Source: Acanthococcus lagerstroemiae
Taxonomy: Eukaryota > Arthropoda > Insecta > Hemiptera > Eriococcidae
Length of the DNA: 64,000 nucleotides
NCBI GenBank assembly: GCA_031841125.1
Contig: CM063106.1
Span: forward strand, 32,670,001 to 32,734,000
Reading direction: 5' to 3'
Positions 36,101 to 44,603 of this stretch are shown here, piece by piece (position 1 is the stretch's first letter; each line of letters begins with the position of its first letter). The position numbers and the translations under genes are program-made. The notes beneath the pieces are model-generated. The model saw only the letters and a program-made list of their open reading frames with translations, searched no databases and was not told where the DNA came from.

Positions 36101-38373
36101 GCTCACGGAGTGCGGACCTCGGTCAGTAGGGAACCCCATGGTGGCCCTGGTAGGACGCGCGCACCGTTCCGGCACGTAGAAATGGGGGCTCGGGCCCGGC
36201 CCCAAGGCGTCCCTCCGGTCACTGACGCGATGTTCGAAAGGGTAGTTTCTGTGGCCGGGGGTGCGGTGTCATAGGGGCCACTTTGGCATGCGTGCATCGC
36301 CATACGTCCCACCACACATAATACCTCAACTTTAAATAGCACAATTTTTGCACAGAAATGAAAGTAAATTAGTTTTCTTAAACTAATTTTTCACGCTGAT
36401 AAAGAATCTGACTTTAAAATTTCGATGTCGGTTTTTTTTTTCAGTATTTAAAATAAAAAGGCTCCTGAAAGACCAAAGTGTCAATGTCCAATACCAGGAC
36501 CTTACAAAACCAAACATACAATAACTGTTTCTAGGCCAATTTTATATGATGGTTCCTAATCAGATCTTAAATCTTTGCAAGCCTTTATTTTTGGACTTCC
36601 AAATAAGTTTCTGGAAGCTTTCTGAAGCCCAAATATGAAAAATTCTGACTTCAGAAGGCACATATTCAAATTATAAAGTCAGATTCAGAATCAGTGCAAG
36701 AATTGATTTCAATATTTGGTTTTACAAAATCTGTATTTCGGCATTTTACGGTCTTTTAATGATTTCTTTTAAAATGTGCTTCGAAAGTCTTAAATTTTCA
36801 TTGTTGAGCTCTCAAAGGCCTGTCTGAGAGTTTAACAAGACTTGAATCACGATTTTACAAAACTGATTTAGTATCACAACAACTGGTCTATTGTACCTGC
36901 ATCTGGTTTTGTAAAGTCTGGAGTCAGCATTCGGCAATTGGAACTTTTTTTTTTGTTTTAATACCAAAAATAAATGATACCAAAATGTTAAGATCAGATA
37001 TAGGATCAACGAAAAAAGTTACTCAAAAAAATTGATTTGTCTTTATTTTAGTGTTTTTTTCTCTTTTTTTTACTTTTCAAAATTGATTTGTTTGATACCC
37101 AACTTTACAAATTCACCAAAAATTCAGCTTTGAATCTAGAGACGACTTTATTACGTTTCTTAATGTTCTGAATTTCATCTACTTTACCTGCCTACCTGCT
37201 TACGGATAGACAGTGGCATATAGGCGCAATCAGGGGAGCTACGGGCCTCCCGCAAAAAATTTTGAGTATTGAATAAAGTTTTAGTAACCAAGCAAAGTAA
37301 TTTGAAGTGTTCAATTCATTTTGGTGCCAAATACGTTTTCGAATTGAAATTACATCACCACGCCTGTGACCAGTCTAAACTAAAACTTACAAGTCAGTAT
37401 TTTACTATTTCGTATAAAATATACCGTCTCCCCCATCCCTCATTTTTCTGTAGTCCAACCCCTCTCACAGAAGTAATTTCTGGTTGCGCCTAAGACCAGT
37501 GATGCTTGTAGGTGATCAGAGGCGAGGCACAGGCTACTTCTATTTTTAAAAGTGGTCCGAATTCAAAGAGTGGGTGGGTCAAAATTTTGGAGAATATTAG
37601 TGGGTCTATATCTTGAAATTAACAGAATATGAGAATGGGGATGAGTTGTAAAAGCATATGGTGTTCATGTAAGAATGCCTGACTCGCTTTTTCATTTATT
37701 TTGGGGGCGTCATTTTAAGATTCGGAGACAGTAGCAAACTGGGACCAAAGAGTCCGAGGAGAAATATGTATATCAAATTACCTAGTTAAGTTATCTGATG
37801 ACTATGGGGAGAAGGGTAAAAAGAGTAAGATTACTGTAAGTAGGAAATGGTGATCATAACACTGTAACTGTTATGTGTTTTTTCATTATCCAACTACCAT
37901 GAACTTTTCGAGTCAGCAGATCACAAGCCTTCCAAGCCAAGTGGAACTTTCATTTTTACACCCCTAGCCAAAGCTGTACCGACGGGGGAGGGGATTGGCC
38001 AAAAAAACGAAAAAACAATGTGTTGAGACGGAGAGGATGGCGTATCTGTGACTGAGCCCCCTCCCCCTAAATTAAATCTTGAGTACAACCCTAGTCGGTC
38101 TACTTGTCGCAATAATAATAAATAATTAATATACTACTTAGCTATACATATGCTCACTTGAGACCAAACAGATTCATCTGTTGGGTTGAAATGATCAAGT
38201 TTTTGAGTAAACGTTGCATTTTTCGCGTCGCCGAAACCAGCTACATAGCTTTTATTATGAAATTTGAATGATATTTCACGTAGTACGTTAATTCCGTGAC
38301 TTTTTTTGTTGAGAAATATGGATCCTTCCGAAAACACGATCCACGAACAGACCCACAGTATTATTAATTTCAT
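18027..38373 (-). CDS. Gene B: secreted serine carboxypeptidase, family S28, nine exons
   Basis: Exons 38158-38373, 32145-32326, 31318-31553, 26063-26198, 25764-25917, 22931-23030, 20417-20549, 18224-18396 and 18027-18133 join to 1437 nt, 478 aa. A signal peptide (about residues 1-18) is followed by QKLDHFNPTDE, RYW, LEHRFYGYSKP, GGSYSATLAVW (Ser177), YQTCTEFGWYQ, HGSADPWHPLG (Asp421) and SSHCADYY (His447). The triad is intact. Exons 2, 3, 4 and 7 match gene A in length and all intron phases agree, so the pair arose by tandem duplication. The residues after the Ser-Tyr are Ser-Ala-Thr instead of Ala-Gly-Ser, so specificity may differ. The gene spans 20 kb because its introns are loaded with repeats. 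An AATAAA lies 80 nt past the stop. Confidence 0.93.
18134..18223. other. Gene B intron 8
   Basis: Short intron, GT at 18222-18223 and AG at 18134-18135 on the minus strand. No insert. Confidence 0.8.
18224..18396 (-). CDS. Gene B exon 8: catalytic Asp exon
   Basis: 173 nt: FNLKLLNDGIERTNIFFGG, then VGRILFIHGSADPWHPLG with Asp421. Acceptor ATTTTAG, donor GTAATT. Confidence 0.92.
18949..19107. mobile_element. Short inverted-repeat element
   Basis: Bounded by ACCCGAGTAC and GTACTCGGGT, with inner palindromes (ATTCACAATT, ATTGTGAAT) and a family M-like CCGCCATTTTGAATC start. Confidence 0.45.
19116..19406. mobile_element. MITE with TAGTGGCGTAG ends
   Basis: TAGTGGCGTAGGAGC on the left, GCTACGCCACTG on the right, C-runs inside. 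A possible diverged 8-bp duplication ends in TTGG on both sides. Confidence 0.5.
19407..20416. other. Gene B intron 7, remainder
   Basis: No gene or repeat unit recognised beyond a T run at 20096-20120. 18397-18948 also shows nothing except a short TATTATGC palindrome near 18730-18750. Confidence 0.4.
20417..20549 (-). CDS. Gene B exon 7: QTCTEFG block
   Basis: 133 nt: KAWFYQTCTEFGWYQTSSK through NVYGKK. Acceptor TTTTAG, donor GTGAGT. Same length as in gene A. Confidence 0.92.
20550..21506. other. Gene B intron 6, first part
   Basis: Nothing coding; an A run of about 27 at 21336-21362. 22347-22930 is also featureless. Confidence 0.4.
21507..21776. repeat. Inverted repeat pair
   Basis: GACGCTATTCAACGAAAGGG near 21515 and its reverse complement near 21755, about 30 bp arms 220 bp apart. 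Confidence 0.55.
21868..22346. mobile_element. Two adjacent inverted-repeat elements
   Basis: 21868-22099 has ends GGTGCATTTACATTGAC and CAGTGTAAATGCGCC with GCAA-rich interior. 22108-22346 has ACCGTTTCACACTATGCC and GGCATAGTGCCCGGTC, GC-rich inside. The CGGCAACACGGCATAGTG phrase also lies inside the elements at 24230 and 27933. Confidence 0.45.
22931..23030 (-). CDS. Gene B exon 6
   Basis: 100 nt encoding MKRYGRVIGSDTDRCIPISYEYMIEDFRQSNNE. 33 nt shorter than gene A exon 6, phase kept. Acceptor TTGGTAG, donor GTAATG. Confidence 0.85.
23031..24229. other. Gene B intron 5, distal part
   Basis: 23170-23480 is rich in TGCCAG/CTGGCA words in both orientations, perhaps a decayed inverted-repeat element. 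23800-24050 shows nothing recognised. Confidence 0.35.
24230..25108. mobile_element. hAT-like element, AACGGATTAACGG family, copy 1
   Basis: Starts CAAGGCTGTGAACCGG and ends TTATCACAGCCCTG. Shares nearly all its sequence with 27933-29149. Subterminal regions are full of GTAACG/CGGTAA words. No matching target duplication. Sits in gene B intron 5. Confidence 0.7.
25212..25302. repeat. Near-perfect hairpin
   Basis: About 42-bp arms (CTCATATGAGGAGTTATCTG inward to CCCCTGACGAATA) around a loop of a few bases. It lies between exons 4-5 side of gene B intron 5 repeats; no coding. Confidence 0.7.
25764..25917 (-). CDS. Gene B exon 5
   Basis: 154 nt: LCYELKGKNNISTFFSYFAVQ, then QYNHPIYRPQVKHLCDIM. 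The QYN and LC..M pattern is typical S28. Donor GTACGT, phase 0. Confidence 0.9.
26063..26198 (-). CDS. Gene B exon 4
   Basis: 136 nt encoding EYFQVVTHTLASYKKECVSA and a Lys-rich tail. Acceptor TTTTCAG, donor GTAAAT. Length equals gene A exon 4. Confidence 0.88.
26541..26883. mobile_element. Two adjacent short inverted-repeat elements
   Basis: 26541-26676: GATGCGCAATCAGTTACC and a GGTAACTGGCGG...TTTTGCGCATTG end, many AGTTACCC words. 26685-26883: CAGGGGCGGCAAC and GTTGCCGCCCCTG ends with TGCTACACA repeats. In gene B intron 3. Confidence 0.55.
27299..27430. mobile_element. Family M MITE, diverged copy
   Basis: GCACTGTAATCACG start, CGCCATTTTGGATCC, then CTCCGCATAATCGGATTCGG and a decayed right arm. 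Confidence 0.55.
27587..27803 (-). CDS. Possible acidic exon, unrecognised
   Basis: After TTTACAG the minus strand reads CSSSDDELYEESLENVEPDL and on to DEETASTWGV and stop. Acidic and low in complexity, like the disordered N-terminus of some transposases, but no conserved domain is visible. The upstream side is occupied by the family M element, so the exon border may be an artefact of it. Confidence 0.25.
27798..29179. mobile_element. Palindromic family M MITE split by the hAT-like element
   Basis: Ends GCACTGTAAACATG and CATGTTTGTAGTGC. The arms CATCCGCCATTTTGATTCA and TGAATCAAAATGGCGGAT meet around CTCCGCATAGTCGGATTCGG. Without the insertion the MITE is about 155 bp and almost fully self-complementary. 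Confidence 0.7.
27933..29149. mobile_element. hAT-like element, AACGGATTAACGG family, copy 2
   Basis: 1217 bp, ends CAGGGCTGTGAACCGG and CACAGCCCTG, exact 8-bp duplication TGGCGGAT (27925-27932, 29150-29157). Inserted into the end of a family M MITE. It contains about 220 bp (28276-28500) absent from copy 1. Confidence 0.85.
29275..29662. mobile_element. Nested inverted-repeat element with GATGACGTCAC arms
   Basis: Outer arms AATAGACCAGTTTAG and AACTGGTCTATT with GACGTCAC inside. An inner pair of about 62-bp arms (about 29386-29450 and 29515-29580) shares AGCAAAGATCAT and TAACAAATTTCTTATTCTC-type sequence in opposite orientation. Confidence 0.6.
30003..30145. mobile_element. Family M MITE copy
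   Basis: GCGCCATTTTGGCTTAC and GTATACGCCAAAATGGCG arms around GCCCGTCGATGCCGAATTGA and CAGATTCGGCATTCACGGGC. Confidence 0.6.
30412..30525 (+). mobile_element. Possible Tigger/mariner end
   Basis: Repeated CGGATAATCGAG and CGGTTAATCGAA words, as in ends of pogo/Tigger elements. No partner end or transposase identified; the sequence to 31300 shows nothing else. Confidence 0.3.
31318..31553 (-). CDS. Gene B exon 3: nucleophile exon
   Basis: 236 nt: NLTHLNSEQALADLAYF and FGGSYSATLAVW with Ser177. Acceptor TTTACAG, donor GTTAGT. Confidence 0.93.
31554..32144. other. Gene B intron 2
   Basis: Short AT-rich intron, no insert recognised. Confidence 0.6.
32145..32326 (-). CDS. Gene B exon 2
   Basis: 182 nt after a TTTCAACAG acceptor: RYWQHATWYVKN, PVFLMIGGESPEN, LLEHRFYGYSKPF. 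Donor GTACGT, phase 2. Confidence 0.93.
33440..34030. repeat. Diverged copies of the 300-bp repeat family
   Basis: Two units about 276 bp apart carry CAATTTTTT.CGCTGAGTTC, GGAGAAATTTTCAAAATTTC and CTCTCCGAAAAT phrases, the same order as in the arrays at 54790-56875. Confidence 0.55.
35379..35877 (+). pseudogene. R1-like ORF2 C-terminus
   Basis: Reads LRKWKDALAHSTKGEWTRAL, LNFHLTQVLSGHGCFGTYL, CAHCDREAEDT, then after a frameshift near 35638 HTLFECEAWE and a C-terminal helix ending KWSR and TAG. The CxxC...H...C knuckle is the one found at the end of R1-type ORF2. Confidence 0.75.
35379..36319 (+). mobile_element. 5'-truncated R1-like LINE
   Basis: A GC-rich island with base use unlike its surroundings, inside gene B intron 1. 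Flanked by a 15-bp duplication AATACCTCAACTTTA (35364-35378, 36320-36334). It holds the end of an R1-clade ORF and a long GC-rich 3' UTR, without poly(A). Target-primed insertion explains the 5' truncation. Confidence 0.85.
37211..37501. repeat. Imperfect inverted-repeat element
   Basis: CAGTGGCATATAGGCGCAA on the left and TTGCGCCTAAGACCAGTG on the right, with CCTCCC/CCCTC tracts inside. In gene B intron 1. Confidence 0.35.
38158..38373 (-). CDS. Gene B exon 1: signal peptide and KLDHF
   Basis: 72 codons beginning MKLIILWVCSWIVFSEGS, a short signal peptide, and ending ESVWSQ in phase 0 at GTGAGC. The first Met after an upstream stop is used. Confidence 0.9.
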
Positions 38374-39228
38374 GTTTTATTTTCGTGATGATTTACACGC
38401 GGTATGTAATGAAAAATTTCAACTATCTACGGAAGAATTGATTGCAAATTTAAGAAACATGACTTATATATTAATCTATTTTGAAATTCTGCGAACATTT
38501 TTAATAATCTAATCGGACTTATTCAACTCAAGTAGCTGTCCACCATGTTTTCTATGATCTGTTTACATAAGATTAACATTGTCATTATTTCTGTTCCTAT
38601 ACATACGAGAGTACATACTTGACTCTCTGGTCGTTATATTTACTTTATAAAAATTTCTTGCAAAACCGATGTTCGATTTGCCTTTTTAACATTTTCGAAA
38701 TTATCAGTCACCTCACATATTACGTATTCTATTTGTTTCTATACACGAACAAAAAAATTCAATTATTCCTGTCGGTTTTCTGTACAGAAAATTGGAATAT
38801 TACAGTGAGACAGAATATTTTTCGTAATTACTACATTCAAAGTAAGCCGGGCATGCGCGGTGCTATGCAATGAATTGGCGGTTGTTAATTGTTAAGCAAC
38901 AAATAAAATCTTAAGATAAAATTTGCTAGCCGAGCACCTGAAATTGTCTATAATTGAAGAGGCGAGCCGATGGGTACGGTGCTGAATATTTTTTGTTTCA
39001 ACCAAAACTCGTCTTCTATTGGACGGTCCATTTTATTTAGAATGAAAGACAAACCCCCCGCATTTGGAAACAGTACAGAAATCATAAGAAAGTACGTCCT
39101 AGACTAGAAGAAATGATGACGATAAGGTTAGGATCAGTCTCACGACTGGTTTGATGCAGCTCTCCATTTCTCCCTATCGTGTGCCAGTTCTTTCATTTCG
39201 TAATAACACTTAATTTGACATCCTTGCA
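38374..39228. other. Space upstream of gene B
   Basis: No gene or repeat recognised. The promoter of gene B is expected in the first few hundred bases; no clear motif. Confidence 0.4.
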
Positions 39229-39455
39229 GGGACGAAAATAAGAGGGACACGGAGGGGGGGGGGCAGGCTGCCCTCAAATTTCCGCCGCAGTTGGGAAATT
39301 TTATTAAATGGATCAAATGTTGCGGGAAAATCCAACAAGCCAAAAGGTTTGTTTTAGCCAATATAAACAAATTTTGAGGCTTGGGAATTGAGCTGAGTCA
39401 GTCGGGCATTTAACAATTTTTACCCCTCCAGAAAGAACTCTTCGCTACGTCCTGG
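39229..39455. repeat. Diverged copy of the CAGGGACG element
   Basis: Starts CAGGGACGAAAATAAG and ends CTTCGCTACGTCCTGG, with the same GGGAAAATCCAACAAG interior as 17602-17844. Confidence 0.5.
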
Positions 39456-39709
39456 CTTTCTTGATTATCTGTTGAAGATACTGGAATCTTTACCGACCTA
39501 CCCAATTCTTTCACTCAACTTTTCCTTCTAGCAGCAGTGATATTATTCCTGGGTGCCTCAAACCATGCCGTATTAGTTTATCTCTCCTCTTAGACAATTC
39601 CAAATACCCATTTTACTTCCTACTCTGTTTGATGTCGATTATCGATTTGACGTCACATCGACATCGATTCGTGGTCAACATCGTTTAATGGGATGCGGCA
39701 AACAGGGGC

Positions 39710-42345
39710 GAAACTATAGAGGAGTTTGGGGTGTTGAACCCCCTGCCCCCAGTAATTTGGCAGTCGGCAAATTTTGAAACAATTCATTTGAATTTTTCAT
39801 TTTTTATGAATGCTTGTTTATTTATTTATTATTTTTTCAATTAAAGAATATTTCGATTGGAAAATCGGCAAATTTTTCATTATTAAACGATTTTGTTGGC
39901 GAATTTTTAGTTTAAAAAAAATAATTTTCCTTCTTCGCCTCCCCAAACTGAAAGTCAAATTTCGTTTCTGAAAATGGAGTACCCGAGACTCCTGTCAGAG
40001 ACTAGTCAGTCAAAAGCCGAAGGTTTCAAGCTGAGTATCGAACGTTATCTAAAAGGTTGAAATACAGCTGAGCCGTGCAGACATTTCGAAAATCTGAAAG
40101 TCGGTAACAAACGTTGAATTCAATGACTATTCTGTTCTTACTAGATTCTCTGTTTGACCTACAGCCTAAAATTTAAGAAAGTTGAACGTTTTATTAAAAT
40201 CTAAAAGCAGGCTCGTAGCCACCCATCTGCGGTAGGTGGGGCCGACTGTTTACCAGGGGGGGGGCTTGAGGATACACATAGTATGTAATGTGAAGAGTTC
40301 TACGAGGCAGTGGTATAGCCAGGAGGGACAAAGAGGGTGAATGCCTCCAAGGCACCTGAAAGAGAATGTAAAATATGCAGAAATGAGCAATTTTTCGCTT
40401 TAAAACACGTTTTTTCGAAAAATTTTCGCTCGAGTCGTAATTTTACTTTCATTTTTATATAATAGTCCTCTAATACCGGCGATTTTTAAAAAAAATACTT
40501 CAATTTTCGACTTTGTCTCCCTCGAAAATCTTACTTTGCACCCCCCCCCCCCCCTTCCCTCCTCCGGAAAATCTTGGATACGCCACTGATTGAATTTGGT
40601 CTCAAAATTCATAATCAAAACTGATGATTCAACTTACCGACAACCCACTGAAAAAAATTGAATAGATCGTGTGAAAAATAAATTAACACGTAAAACGATC
40701 AAATTTTCGAACTTTTGGAAGTAAAAAAACTCTATTTCTGTAGACTTATCAAGTTATCAGTTCTCAAACAGCCATTCAGGCATTTAGCCATCGATATTCA
40801 ATGTGAACTGGATCGCGAGCCTACCACTGTGTTTGTGAATATTGTAATATGACACAAAAAAGAAGGTCTGTGTGTTAGAAACTGCTGGATAGACACTCGG
40901 GCTCTGTTCTTGTGACACGTCACATACAAAAAACAACAAACATACGATTCTTCTATCTTTCAAAGCAAAATTAGTGTTGACAAGTTTATAAACATTAAAG
41001 TGCAGTGGAACGAAAAGTTTTGAACAAAACGAGCGAAAAAAATAGAAGGAATTCGTTATTTTTATTCACGAAATTTTGCCAGAGGAGGCTCGGGCAAGCG
41101 TTCGGGGCTGCTCAGTACCCCCTAGCACCACTCTGGCTAGGGACCTGGCGTAATGATGATTTTTCTAATGATGGTATCTCTGCCTAAGGGGGGGGGGCTC
41201 AAGATACCTTTAGAGGGGGCTAAGCCCCAGCTTGCCCCCATGGCTACGGGCTGTCTAAAAGTTGAAAGCAAGAGACATATTTTCCAATGTCACAAGCTGA
41301 ATCCGATAGCAAATGTTCTATTATTTAATTTACGTTGCTTTGGTCCTGCTGAAGGAGGGAAATTTAGTCTGGAACAAAAGTTAAAACTCCATGTGTTTTT
41401 CTCATAAGAACGATGAAAGGGAACTTGGGAGACGGATTTCCCTAAATTCGATCGACCTGAAACTTTGTAGTTTTTTTTCTTTTTTTTCAATTGATTTCAT
41501 TGGAACCAATTTAAGAGACGAATCAGAGGAAATTCATTAAAAAAAGAAGATCACCAAGAGTTAATAACAACCACCTTAATGTGCAAAAGAAGTTGTGTGT
41601 TCCTCTCAAGTCTCAAGTATTCTTAATATCCTTTCAGCTTACCCTCCCATACTAGAGTATGCTCATGTGCGCGCATGTAAGTGCTTGGAGGATAAGTTTC
41701 CAATCTGCATTTGCAAGGACGAAACTACGGGGGGGGGGGGGAGAAAAAAAAACAATAATTTGACAGTCGGCTAATTTTGAAACTGTACTTCAGAATTTTC
41801 CATTTTCTAAGGTATAATGTTATAATGAAGCCTGAAAAAGTCTTGAACAAATTCGAAAGATCCTTGAAGTCACAGAGAAGTGTCTGAAAGAGTCCTAAAA
41901 GTTTTACATAAGTCATAGTAATAAATGAATCCAAGAAACCTCTCGGATGGTGTATGTTTGCACAAGGGCCGAGGAAGAAGAATGTCTCAAGCGGCTCACT
42001 ATAAAAAAGGCGCTTCAAAAATAAGGTTAGAAGAAGAACGAAGGAAGGAAGAAAAATAAAGAGTAGAAAAAAGGCAGACATTTTTTGAGGGTACAAGGGC
42101 GTTCTCAAAACTTAGTCCCTGGGCTCATATTTTGCTTCTGTTTTATTATTATTATTATTATTTATTTATTATTATTATATATTTTTTTCAATTAAGAAAT
42201 ATTCTGATTGAAAAATCGGCAAATTTTCAAATTCTTAAAATGTTTTGTCGGCGAATGTTTAGTTTTCACAAAATATTTGTCGGCAAATTTTCCTTCTCCA
42301 CTCCCCCCCTCCCCTCAAACTGTAAGTCAAGTTTCGCCTCTGGCG
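39710..42345. repeat. Dispersed ~2 kb repeat, copy 2
   Basis: Shares long stretches with 5060-7630: the GGCAAATTTT/AAATCGGCAAATT module, then CTCCTGTCAGAGACTAGTCAG, GTTTGACCTA, CCAATGTCACAAGCTGAATC, GAACCAATTTAAGAGACGAATC. Split by 40208-41253 and by about 41760-42130. Confidence 0.7.
40208..41253. mobile_element. hAT-like element with CAGGCTCGTAGCC ends
   Basis: 1046 bp, ends CAGGCTCGTAGCC and GGCTACGGGCTG, exact 8-bp duplication TCTAAAAG (40200-40207, 41254-41261). It splits the dispersed repeat at 39710. Inside, 40314-40588 is a second element with CAGTGGTATAGCC and GGATACGCCACTG ends. Confidence 0.8.
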
Positions 42346-42893
42346 GCAAACAGACGAAATATGCGCATATGATATGTGCAAAAAAAATACAAAATATGTA
42401 GAAATATGCAATCGCAATATATAGGTATCATGTTACAGGATTCGAAGAGCTTGACCTATTTTAGGCATTCGTACGTCACTTAGCTTTTAATTCATTCAGA
42501 TAATCACTTAAATTATTCAAACTGAAATATTAATTATTAATTGTCAACGTAATCAAAAATGGTCCATTGTTGGAATTGAACGCTGTCTAGAGTCAGAATG
42601 TATTAGTCATGTAGCCAACCACATGCGTGTTGATCAATGAGTAAGCACAAAACTACACACGGAGCGCTAGTAGTAGCCGCCTAAATCCAAATTTTTTCAT
42701 TTTTGTGAGTGTTGATAATTAGCGCCGGATTGCCTTCATGGGCCCCGGGGCAGAATACATAATAGGTTCTCTCCCCATCCCCTACCCCCAAAAAAATTTT
42801 TTTCTACCAAAATTTATCAAAAAATATGCACATTTTTCAACATTTTAATTTTTTTATATTTCATACATTTGCAAACGAATAACAGTATAAGTT

Positions 42894-43350
42894 TTAAATA
42901 TTTACTTTTCGTGTTTTGGCTACTGCAAATTCGTCTATCAATTTATCAATATCTAAATTATCCAATAAATCATTATTTATAAAAAATGAAGCGTAGTTCG
43001 ATAAACTTTCGTCTCCAAGTGCATTTCTTAAATAATTTTTTGTGCGTTTTAGAACAGAAAATGAACGTTCACCAGATGCATTAGAAACAAAAAGACATAA
43101 ATATATTCTTAAAATTATATCCATATTGGGAAATGTAGAAGAACGATTTCTGATTAATTTCAAATATTCTCTTGGACAGTTATTCTCTAGTTTGAGAGCT
43201 TTTACAAAACCCTGGAAATGTACAATCTCTTCAACAAAATCACTGTCCAAATCATCAGGAAAAGTTTGCAAGAGTTTTTTAGCTGCTTCGCGCAATTCAT
43301 CAGCTGATTGGTCAAGAAAACGAGTTAGGCACCCAAATTTTTCTACCAAA
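42894..43350 (-). pseudogene. hAT transposase, C-terminal dimerisation domain
   Basis: Contains NASGERSFSVLKRTKNYLRN, the hallmark of the hAT C-terminal dimerisation domain, and runs to a stop at 42894. It continues the 44604-45335 remnant after removing the insertion, with a +1 frame break. Confidence 0.85.
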
Positions 43351-43354
43351 GATG

Positions 43355-43824
43355 TGCGGTGATCCTCCCCTTGCTAATGTATATTTCTGTATCATATTAT
43401 GTATATTCACGAATTTAGCCAAATCGACTCATCGCCACTGCATTCTGTTCGACCTGACTTGGCAACCCCGGATTCCTTTTTTAAACTGCATTTTTTAACT
43501 TCCACTATTGTAATACTCCCTCAGTCTATTCGCATCCGAAACAGCTTCATTTCTCTTTTGTCTCTCTCTCTCGCTCTCCCGCTCGCTCACTCATTCCTTC
43601 CTTTCTTTCTACCTTTTTGTTCTTTTTTTTACCTGTTTCTAAAAAGTCAGTCGGTCGATCGCAGGAATTAGATCTTCTTGCAGTCTCTCTTCTCTTTTGA
43701 TCAGCACACTTTCGTCATACCTACAGTTCTGCTTTCGAAATAAAACGGTCGTTCGGAATTTGCATTTTTCTTTCCGTTTTCGCGGCTTCCGAAGGTGTTA
43801 CCCTGTAGCTCAAAAAACGCTACA
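43355..43824 (+). repeat. Left LTR (forward)
   Basis: 470 bp, TG...CA, followed by ATTGGTGACCTCGACGTGA, a primer-binding site starting TGG two bases after the LTR. An AATAAA lies near 43740. Confidence 0.75.
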
Positions 43825-43849
43825 ATTGGTGACCTCGACGTGATGACGG

Positions 43850-44133
43850 AAGAATTTGATTGCAGAGTAGATGGCGAGAAGTTCTCTGTCGTATGTCGAG
43901 TAAGCTTGTTGAGTAGGAGGTGAGTTTAGAGGAGTAGAACCCTAACGGCTCTTGTACACCATCCGAGTGAACTTGATACAGGGTCGCGCCGATAGCAGTA
44001 CTCGAAGCGTCGGTGCAGAGGTGAAGAGGAGAGTTATTATCAGGATAAGTGAGAGAAGTAGCATCAGCTAAGCTCTGTTTGCATGCGTCGAAGGCTTGTC
44101 GAAGTTCGTCAGTCCACTGTATAGGTGTCTAAT
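43850..44133 (-). pseudogene. Gypsy pol RNase H fragment
   Basis: On the minus strand: IQWTDELRQAFDACKQSL, then LCTDASSTAIGATLYQ and PLGFYSSKL, the RT/RNase H junction of Ty3/Gypsy pol. A one-base insertion shifts the frame before the YDRELLAIY block. Only this piece remains. Confidence 0.75.
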
Positions 44134-44603
44134 TGTAGCGTTTTTTAAGCTACGGGGTAACACCATCGGAAGCCGCGAAAACGGAAAGAAAAATGCAAAT
44201 TCCGAACGACCGTTTTATTTCGAAAGCAGAACTGTAGGTATGACGAAAGTGTGCTGATCAAAAGAGAAGAGAGACTGCAAGAAGATCTAATTCCTGCGAT
44301 CGACCGACTGACTTTTTAGAAACAGGTAAAAAAAAGAACAAAAAGGTAGAAAGAAAGGAAGGAATGAGTGAGCGAGCGGGAGAGCGAGAGAGAGAGACAA
44401 AAGAGAAATGAAGCTGTTTCGGATGCGAATAGACTGAGGGAGTATTACAATAGTGGAAGTTAAAAAATGCAGTTTAAAAAAGGAATCCGGGGTTGCCAAG
44501 TCAGGTCGAACAGAATGCAGTGGCGATGAGTCGATTTAGCTAAATTCGTGAATATACATAATATGATACAGAAATATACATTAGCAAGGGGAGGATCACC
44601 GCA
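44134..44603 (-). repeat. Right LTR (inverted)
   Basis: 470 bp reverse complement of the left LTR, with at least three substitutions in its U5 end. Confidence 0.78.

Larger units (their letters stand above)
32327..38157. other. Gene B intron 1
   Basis: Holds diverged copies of the 300-bp repeat (33440-34030), the R1-like LINE (35379-36319), a T run at 33123-33147 and the element at 37211. The rest shows no gene. Confidence 0.5.
43355..44603. mobile_element. Gypsy-type structure with two LTRs in inverted orientation
   Basis: Starts TGCGGTGATCC and ends GGATCACCGCA with 4-bp duplication GATG (43351-43354, 44604-44607). Two 470-bp LTRs face each other, and the 309-bp interior holds a primer-binding site next to the left LTR and an antisense piece of pol. 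Both outer ends are U3 ends, unlike a normal provirus. The LTRs differ at a few bases. Confidence 0.8.

Noticed and set aside
35530..36342. Minus-strand frames of 79-134 codons
   Set aside because: Shadows of the GC-rich R1-like element, whose coding strand is plus.
43399..43671. 90-codon frame in both LTRs
   Set aside because: It lies wholly in LTR U3/R sequence and is hydrophobic and Ser/Leu-rich without a known domain; duplicated only because the LTR is.
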